The notes beneath the pieces are model-generated. The model was given only the letters and a program-made list of their open reading frames with translations, ran no database searches and was not told the origin of the DNA. From Melghirimyces profundicolus (GTDB taxonomy: Bacteria > Bacillota > Bacilli > Thermoactinomycetales > DSM-45169), in the NCBI RefSeq assembly GCF_003054245.1, contig NZ_QBKR01000006.1, positions 1-64,000 on the forward strand: a stretch of DNA of 64,000 nucleotides. Reading direction: 5' to 3'. A program made the position numbers and the translations under genes. Positions 58,842-64,000 of this stretch are shown one piece after another. Position 1 is the first letter of the stretch. Every line of letters starts with the position of its first letter.

Positions 58842-60134
58842 ATGAAAAAAATCTTAATAAAGATAATAAAGACAAAACCTGTTAAAATATTGTTGAGACC
58901 CTCCTTTCTTCAACAAACAACCTCACTGGGCCGATATATGCAGAGAGAACTTACGCCACGTCTGGCCCGTGTCCTGCAAAAATGCTTCAAAGTAAAGAAA
59001 GGGAAGGTTGTCTCTTTCGGCTCCGGTGGTGTCAGCCCGATCCAATATAAACTGGTGAAAAAACACCTCCGTGAATATGAGGGCATAAAAAACCGCAGAT
59101 ATCATAATTATTTCGGACGAAGTATCATTTCACGACTGATAACAATTCCGTATGATCTGGCCACCAGTGAGGTGATTATCGTCGAGGATGTCTACAGACC
59201 GATCAAATATTTAAAAAGGAACGGGAACCAACTGATCGTCCAGACCTGGCACGCCCTTGGCGCCTTTAAAAAATTTGGCCTTGCCAATGTAGACAACCTT
59301 CTGCGGCTTGAACATGAAGACAATGAGGAATTAAAAATCATCCATGTGTATGATTATACCCTCGACCCCGGTATCAGGTTTCGGGAGAAATACTTGGAAT
59401 CCTTTGCACCTGGATGCAAAATATTGGAGGGCATTTTCAACCCAAGGGTGGATTTGCTTTTTGATGAGGATTACATTGAGGAGAAAAAAGAACAGCTTTT
59501 TGATAAATATCCGCAGTTGCGGAATAAAAAAATTCTGTTGTATACACCTACGTACAGAGGATTCTCGAACAGGGCCGATGCCCACCATTTTATGAACTTT
59601 GATGAGCTGTTGAGCCGCTTGGATGATCACTTTATGCTGATCCTGAAGAAACATCCCTCCATGAAAAAATCAAGCTACCGTCCGCCCAGCGAACAACATG
59701 CCGACAAATTCCTGGATTTGAGTAATGAGAATGTAAATAACCTGATGCTGATTTCCGATCTGCTCATTAATGACTATTCATCCACATTCTTTGAATTTGC
59801 CTTGCTTGGCAAGCCGGTTGTATTTCTGGCCAAAGACCTGGATGAGTATTTGGATGACCGTGGTTTCTACTTTGATTTTAAAACGTTTGTACCGGGTCCC
59901 ATTTGCATGACCGAAGCGGCGCTATATGAAGAAATCAGGGCCAATATCGGTAATGGTGCAAGAGTGAGGAAATTTGCGGCAGAGTACTTCGGAGAGGTTC
60001 CGAAGGATAATGCCAAGAGGTTTGCCGATTTTATCGTACGTTTTATCAATCGTGACGGTATGGAGCATGCAAAACTGAAAAGAATTCCTTCCGATCCTGA
60101 TTTGGAATATGAGGAACACAAACCCTCCGGATGA
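58842..60134 (+). CDS. CDP-glycerol:glycerophosphotransferase family protein (TagF/TarL-like)
   Basis: 430 aa. The Glyphos_transf fold is recognisable: QTWHALGAFKKFGLAN (the conserved WHG/A..KK..G motif), a VDLLFDEDYIEEKK linker, KKILLYTPTYRG, LILKKHPSM with the active-site HP, and LLINDYSSTFFEFALLGKPVVF, the strict NDYSS-xxxDfa signature. Such enzymes add glycerol-phosphate or ribitol-phosphate units to wall teichoic acid at the inner membrane face. The nearby tarI and tarJ make CDP-ribitol, so a ribitol-phosphate acceptor or polymerase role is reasonable. Start ATG after GAGGTGTC. The gene body is AT-richer than the rest of the window. Confidence 0.87.
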   Translation: MKKILIKIIKTKPVKILLRPSFLQQTTSLGRYMQRELTPRLARVLQKCFKVKKGKVVSFGSGGVSPIQYKLVKKHLREYEGIKNRRYHNYFGRSIISRLITIPYDLATSEVIIVEDVYRPIKYLKRNGNQLIVQTWHALGAFKKFGLANVDNLLRLEHEDNEELKIIHVYDYTLDPGIRFREKYLESFAPGCKILEGIFNPRVDLLFDEDYIEEKKEQLFDKYPQLRNKKILLYTPTYRGFSNRADAHHFMNFDELLSRLDDHFMLILKKHPSMKKSSYRPPSEQHADKFLDLSNENVNNLMLISDLLINDYSSTFFEFALLGKPVVFLAKDLDEYLDDRGFYFDFKTFVPGPICMTEAALYEEIRANIGNGARVRKFAAEYFGEVPKDNAKRFADFIVRFINRDGMEHAKLKRIPSDPDLEYEEHKPSG

Positions 60135-60159
60135 ATAAAAAATCTCTGAATCAAACTGC

Positions 60160-60217
60160 CCCCTGAAAGTGATTTGCACACACCATTAAAAGTGTGTGCA
60201 AATCACTTTCAGGGGGT
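60160..60217. repeat. 25-bp perfect inverted repeat between converging wall genes
   Basis: Left arm 60160-60184 (CCCCCTGAAAGTGATTTGCA then CACAC), loop CATTAAAA, right arm 60193-60217, exactly complementary over 25 bases. It is much longer than the other terminators in the window and lacks a clear U-tract on either side. It may be a bidirectional terminator, or the ends of a mobile element left after internal deletion. Confidence 0.75.
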
Positions 60218-60288
60218 TTCTCATGACCAAAAAAAGATGGAAGTCCCTTTTTTCGTTCACTGAAGGCTTCTGTACCTTGGTTTGGGAT

Positions 60289-61368
60289 TCAGATCAATTG
60301 AGGCTCTTTTTTGTCAACATGATCATGAATCACTTTTATTTCATTTGATTTCATAAAATCCCATTTCATAACCATTTTAAACTGATGCTCCCTGGCCTGG
60401 GTCATCGCCTCATGGACATCGTCAAGATCTTCCACCTTCTTAATAAACGACACACTCTTTTTAATATGGCGCTGAACCAGGTCCGAGTTCTCCATGATCT
60501 TGACCACATCCACAAAGTCTTTATAGGTGGAACGGTGACTTGTGAGAATGAGGATCCCCTTTTCCATCCATTTTCTTGTATTGATGTTGATGTTCTGCTC
60601 ACTTACACCCAGCATGAGGATACACCCCACCGGCTTAACAATTTCGATCGCTTTCGTCATCACCGTTTCAGTGCCATGTCCTCCAACAGCTTCAACCACC
60701 AGGTCAAACTCATCTTTTGACTCCAGGTCCTGCTGGAGAATCGTTTCGTCCGCGAACGAAAACGCTTCCAGCTTTTTCGGGGATCTTCCGATCACGGTGA
60801 TATGGGTATAGGGCATCTCTTCCTTCAGCAACAAAGCGGTCCAGTAACCCACGGAACCTGTTCCCCAAACGGCAACCTTCCCCACATTCCGGTTATAAAA
60901 TTTTTTGAGCCTTTTCACTGCCTGCATCGCGACACTGGCGACCTCAATCACTGTACCATATCTTGGTTCGATTTTCGAAAACTTCACCACGTTTTCTCTG
61001 CCAAGCTGTAACAAGGTTTGCATACACCCATCCGTTGAGCTTGACATAAATTTGCTGCCTGGATAATCATAGTTATACTCTTCATCAAGGCCGGAGGCAT
61101 CCTTGCTGATGGGAACAATGGCTACATGATCTCCTTCCTTGAAATCCTGATCATCACTGTACACGACTTCTCCCACTGCTTCATGAATGAGCACGAGGGG
61201 GAGCTTTTTCTTTAACACTTCACTGGGTCTTTCACCGAGATAATATCGAATATCCGCATTACATACGGATAAATAAGTCGGCTTTACAATAATGCCCTTT
61301 TTCTCGATGTCATATTGCTCCACTCTCAATTTTTCAGGTAAATAAAGCGCGATTTTACTGCTCTTCAT
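60289..61368 (-). CDS. tarJ: Ribitol-5-phosphate 2-dehydrogenase (TarJ)
   Basis: 359 aa zinc-type MDR protein. Nucleotide-binding motif WGTGSVGYWTALLLKE near residue 184. The N-terminal YLSVCNADIRYYLGERP is the typical TarJ opening with the Cys zinc ligand. It reduces ribulose 5-phosphate to ribitol 5-phosphate with NADPH, supplying TarI. The start is the ATG that overlaps the tarI stop (ATGA); a GTG three codons upstream is in frame but less likely. Together with tarI it forms one operon that makes CDP-ribitol for teichoic acid. Confidence 0.92.
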   Translation of the reverse strand: MKSSKIALYLPEKLRVEQYDIEKKGIIVKPTYLSVCNADIRYYLGERPSEVLKKKLPLVLIHEAVGEVVYSDDQDFKEGDHVAIVPISKDASGLDEEYNYDYPGSKFMSSSTDGCMQTLLQLGRENVVKFSKIEPRYGTVIEVASVAMQAVKRLKKFYNRNVGKVAVWGTGSVGYWTALLLKEEMPYTHITVIGRSPKKLEAFSFADETILQQDLESKDEFDLVVEAVGGHGTETVMTKAIEIVKPVGCILMLGVSEQNININTRKWMEKGILILTSHRSTYKDFVDVVKIMENSDLVQRHIKKSVSFIKKVEDLDDVHEAMTQAREHQFKMVMKWDFMKSNEIKVIHDHVDKKEPQLI

Positions 61369-62066
61369 GCTCCCCACTCCCCCAGATGATGTTTTATGAT
61401 ATTGACATCCTCTTTTACCGTGATCTTATGGATCGGGCTGTCCGTAACATAAAGGACAGTCTCATAACCCGCGCCCAGCATCAACGAACAGGCACAAGTA
61501 AATTCACTCAACCGATCTTTCACCCGACGAAAAGCCTCCATATAATTACAGGCGTAAAAGGACTGGGGAGTAAGTCCGGTAAACAGCCTGTCCCTGTCGA
61601 TGAACTCCGTTTTCCCCCGATCGTTTGTATAAAGCATGGTGTCATACACCCGTTTGACCGTATCCACACTTTTTCCTTTTTCGAGCAGTTCCAGGTTCTT
61701 TTGAATCACCGGTTTCGGTAACAGAGGCCTTGCCGCACAATGACTGACAACCTTAAGATCCTTTTTTTCAAAGATGTCGATGGCATATTTCACACCGTTG
61801 AACAAGGATTCCTGTCTGGTGGTTCCACCTTCGCATAAATGAATTTCTTCGGAATAATGACTAAAATACCGGTTTAAGATCTCTTCCCCCAATTCCATAT
61901 ACGGTGTTGAGAGAACCACCAGAATCTTGTCGAGCAGTCCGGCATCCACAAACGATTTTAAGGTGTAATACACAACCGGTTTTCCATCGATGAGAGTAAA
62001 CTGTTTGGGCTTATCGGCTCCAAACCTGCTGCCTGCTCCGGCAGCCAAAATGATGCCGACATTCAT
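61365..62066 (-). CDS. tarI: Ribitol-5-phosphate cytidylyltransferase (TarI, IspD family)
   Basis: 233 aa. The IspD-type start VGIILAAGAGSRFG binds CTP; ADKPKQF is the second motif, and GGTTRQESLFNGV and the later TGLTPQSF complete the site (in IspD the corresponding segment is ..TPQxF). It joins ribitol 5-phosphate to CTP to give CDP-ribitol. The start is ATG after AAGGGGGATGA; the longer upstream frame (13 codons) has no good ribosome site. tarJ follows with overlapping stop and start. In S. aureus and B. subtilis W23 the same order is seen. Confidence 0.92.
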   Translation of the reverse strand: MNVGIILAAGAGSRFGADKPKQFTLIDGKPVVYYTLKSFVDAGLLDKILVVLSTPYMELGEEILNRYFSHYSEEIHLCEGGTTRQESLFNGVKYAIDIFEKKDLKVVSHCAARPLLPKPVIQKNLELLEKGKSVDTVKRVYDTMLYTNDRGKTEFIDRDRLFTGLTPQSFYACNYMEAFRRVKDRLSEFTCACSLMLGAGYETVLYVTDSPIHKITVKEDVNIIKHHLGEWGA

Positions 62067-62384
62067 TAAAATCATCCCCCTTTGATCCAGCCTTGCACTT
62101 AACACTTCCCGGATCAGATTATTGATGCATTGCGCAATTTTTTATTTCCCGGGACACATATCGGCCCTCTGAAGGAAAATACTCAATGCATTTCAGGTAT
62201 GAATGGACCTTCTTTCCCCAGCGGCCGGACGGAATCCGGCATTCGTTCAGCATATTTATGGAAGGAGCTTCATCTTTGTTATTCGTAACTTGAAACGGTT
62301 TTCTGTCCAAAATGAGAAAAACGGCGGTGTTCATCCGGTGAGCGCTTCCATTCTCAAAAAAATAGCTTGTCCTTCCCTTTGGCG
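62067..62384. other. Intergenic region upstream of tarI
   Basis: About 320 bases with the tarI promoter region and an AT-rich stretch. A minus-strand frame of 71 codons (62119-62334) has no ribosome site or known motif and is not called. No RNA recognised. Confidence 0.35.
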
Positions 62385-62479
62385 ACGGTGTGGTCGGCCG
62401 CTTGCCTCCTGATGCTGTTGACGGGGCTGAGCGCAGGCCGCAACAAACAGATCAACCCACCGGAGACCGAAACGGAGTA
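62385..62479 (+). pseudogene. C-terminal fragment of a CynX/NimT-type MFS transporter
   Basis: About 30 codons ending in TAA that match the end of the transporter gene at 44580-44672 almost base for base (TCGGCCGCTTGCCTCCTGAT continues through the same CTGTTGACGGGGCTG and CGCAACAAACAG). The translation SAACLLMLLTGLSAGRNKQ differs from the intact gene by a handful of residues. No upstream part of the transporter is present. It is a dead fragment from duplication or recombination. Confidence 0.85.
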
Positions 62480-62579
62480 AGTCCTCCCGTTCAGCTTCCG
62501 TCACAAACCCGAAGTTATTATCGTTCCTGTGCGTTACTTGAATATATACACTTCGCTGAATCTTTCCGTTAAAATACCA

Positions 62580-62614
62580 AAATCCCCTGATTTCCAGTTA
62601 AAATCAGGGGATTT
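62580..62614 (-). terminator. Terminator of the amino-acid ABC operon
   Basis: 14-bp perfect stem AAATCCCCTGATTT (62580-62593) / AAATCAGGGGATTT (62601-62614). On the minus strand TTTTGGTATTTTAAC follows. It lies 132 bases after the ATPase stop. Confidence 0.7.
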
Positions 62615-62745
62615 AAGATAATATCGGTGGATTTTTATTGTTACTGATCCTCTCCGCCCCCGCCCATACTGCACCAAGCCCGTTGATACAGCCCGGTCAA
62701 GGGACTTTCATGGGATCAAAAACGGTTCGCTCTTTTATCTTTGAC

Positions 62746-63471
62746 TCACAGTATTTTATTCAGGAACAACCGGGTCCGCTCATGGGCCGGGTTGGTAAAC
62801 AATTGAGCGGGTGTGTTTTCTTCCACGAATTTTCCCTGATCCATGAAGATGACCCGGTCCGCCACTTCCCTGGCAAACCCCATCTCGTGGGTCACCACCA
62901 CCATGGTCATCCCCTCTTTGGCCAAATCTTTCATGACCGCAAGTACTTCCCCCACCAGTTCCGGATCCAGCGCGGAAGTGGGTTCGTCAAACAACATGAC
63001 TTTCGGGTTCATGGCCAGGGCTCTGGCGATGGCCACCCGCTGTTTCTGGCCACCGGACAGTTTGTCCGGGTAGACATCGGCTTTCTCTTGCAACCCCACT
63101 TTTTCCAGCAGTTGCAACGCCTTTTCCCCGGCCTGTTCTTTGGATTCCTTTCGCACTTTCATCGGAGCCAGTGTCAGGTTTTCCATGACCGTGCGGTGGG
63201 GAAAGAGGTTGAATTGCTGAAAGACCATCCCCACCTCTGTACGTACATGATTGAGATCCGTTTGGGGGTCGGTCAGATCGTTTCCATTGACAATCACGTT
63301 TCCCCGGGTGATCTCTTCCAGAAGGTTGAGACACCGCAAAAAGGTGCTTTTTCCGGAGCCGGATGGGCCGATGACACAGGCCACTTCCCTTTCTTCGATG
63401 GTGCAGTTGATCTCCTTTAAGACTTCGAGGGACCCGAACGACTTATGCAGATTCCGCACTTGGATGATCAC
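62746..63471 (-). CDS. Polar amino acid ABC transporter ATP-binding protein (GlnQ-like)
   Basis: 241 aa. Walker A is GPSGSGKST at residues 35-43; the Q-loop is [11 protein letters not shown]; the ABC signature is [16 protein letters not shown]; Walker B is [14 protein letters not shown]; the H-loop is [10 protein letters not shown]. These match GlnQ/HisP/TcyC proteins that power import of polar or sulfur amino acids. The start is GTG (GTGATCATC) overlapping the permease stop (GTGA), so it is coupled. The binding-protein gene should lie further right, outside the window. Confidence 0.93.
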   Translation of the reverse strand: MIIQVRNLHKSFGSLEVLKEINCTIEEREVACVIGPSGSGKSTFLRCLNLLEEITRGNVIVNGNDLTDPQTDLNHVRTEVGMVFQQFNLFPHRTVMENLTLAPMKVRKESKEQAGEKALQLLEKVGLQEKADVYPDKLSGGQKQRVAIARALAMNPKVMLFDEPTSALDPELVGEVLAVMKDLAKEGMTMVVVTHEMGFAREVADRVIFMDQGKFVEENTPAQLFTNPAHERTRLFLNKIL

Positions 63472-64000
63472 CGGACATTCAGCCTCCGTTCCATTCTCCT
63501 CAGAACAAAGGTGAGGGACAGGGTAATGGCGAGATAGATGACGCCAACGGCTGTCCAGATTTCAAAGGCGCGGAAATTGTTTGCAACCGCGATTTGTCCC
63601 TGACGGGTGAGTTCCCCCACCCCGATCACAGCTAACAGGGAAGTATCTTTCAGACTGATGATGAATTGGTTGCCCAGAGGGGGGATCATCCGTTTGAAGG
63701 CCTGGGGCCAGACGACATGATAAAAAGTCTGAATCCTGGAGAGCCCCAGAGAACGCCCCGCCTCCACCTGTCCCCGGTCGATCGATTGCACCGAACCACG
63801 CACCACTTCGGCGATATAGGCCCCGGAATTGATGGCGATGGCGGCAATGGAAGCGTTCAAAGACGGGATATCCACCCCCAGAAGCTGGGGGATGGCAAAG
63901 TAAATATACAGCGCCTGGACCATGATCGGTGTCCCCCGGATCACCTCCACATAGCCTGTGGCGATCCCTTTGATCAATTTGTTGTCCGACCCGCGGGCCA
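63468..64000 (-). CDS. Polar amino acid ABC transporter permease (GlnP-like), 5' end outside the window
   Basis: About 177 codons, the C-terminal part of a roughly 215-220 aa permease; the frame is open to the window edge. The TMD signature is visible: [52 protein letters not shown] (EAA loop) and [29 protein letters not shown]. The internal TTG at 63977 is not the real start. It forms the membrane pore with the GlnQ-like ATPase next to it. The substrate (Gln, His, Arg, cystine) cannot be decided here. Confidence 0.92.
   Translation of the reverse strand, partial: ARGSDNKLIKGIATGYVEVIRGTPIMVQALYIYFAIPQLLGVDIPSLNASIAAIAINSGAYIAEVVRGSVQSIDRGQVEAGRSLGLSRIQTFYHVVWPQAFKRMIPPLGNQFIISLKDTSLLAVIGVGELTRQGQIAVANNFRAFEIWTAVGVIYLAITLSLTFVLRRMERRLNVR

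Noticed and set aside
62119-62334. 71-codon minus-strand frame upstream of tarI
   Set aside because: No ribosome site, no motif; lies in the likely tarI promoter region.

Overview
The window most likely comes from a moderately GC-rich, Gram-positive, spore-former-type Firmicute, probably of the Thermoactinomycetaceae (Kroppenstedtia / Desmospora / Thermoactinomyces-like). Supports: a secreted carboxypeptidase that matches Thermoactinomyces carboxypeptidase T from memory, including its pro-region/mature junction; strong AGGAGG-type ribosome binding sites; many TTG and GTG starts; Bacillus-type genes (azlCD, dppA, coaA, tarIJ, HxlR-type regulator, bpsAB-like type III PKS pair). No rRNA, tRNA or CRISPR was seen. 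The genus is inference; no search was run.

Layout. 1-10.7 kb: secreted hydrolases (isoaspartyl peptidase, S15 peptidase, carboxypeptidase T), a glutathione-independent formaldehyde-dehydrogenase-type enzyme beside a truncated adaA, a frameshifted amino-acid permease and an SDR. 10.9-16.4 kb: azlCD, a ChaB-like protein, a type III PKS plus isoprenylcysteine-methyltransferase-like pair, and coaA. 16.6-23.4 kb: a decayed helD, small hypotheticals, a cory-CC-star/ArsA-type ATPase pair and cstA. 23.5-34.2 kb: a BNR-repeat lipoprotein, an SDR, a tyrosine-recombinase remnant, a DAACS transporter, an OppA/DppA peptide module and a LysE exporter. 34.3-44.7 kb: an S9 peptidase, lhgO, an OYE, an HxlR regulator divergent from an LLM flavoenzyme, a pirin and a CynX-type MFS transporter.

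44.8-58.0 kb is a catabolic island. On the minus strand lie xdhC, a broken mocA, the large, CoxG-like, FAD and 2Fe-2S genes of a molybdenum hydroxylase, an acyl-CoA ligase, an enoyl-CoA hydratase, a BenE-type permease and an aldehyde dehydrogenase fragment. Divergent from these are a second, paralogous ligase and an AraC-type response regulator with no kinase nearby. The large subunit has a xanthine-dehydrogenase-like RGYGGPQ loop rather than the CO-dehydrogenase loop, so an aromatic or heteroaromatic acid is a better guess than CO. 58.5-62.6 kb is visibly AT-richer and carries wall teichoic acid genes (TagF-like, tarJ, tarI). The window ends inside a polar amino-acid ABC transporter.

The most unusual element is an intergenic repeat family (copies near 3.6, 5.3, 10.9, 13.0, 36.2 and 41.6 kb, with a diverged relative near 20 kb). 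It has related inverted ends beginning AGAAGCGTTGTGA, sub-terminal TTTACCCAAA boxes in inverted orientation, and in the long copies two or three tandem 55-bp units. It behaves like a MITE-type non-autonomous element with internal-deletion derivatives. Several genes (permease, helD, mocA, integrase) are broken by single-base shifts in G/C runs or by truncation.
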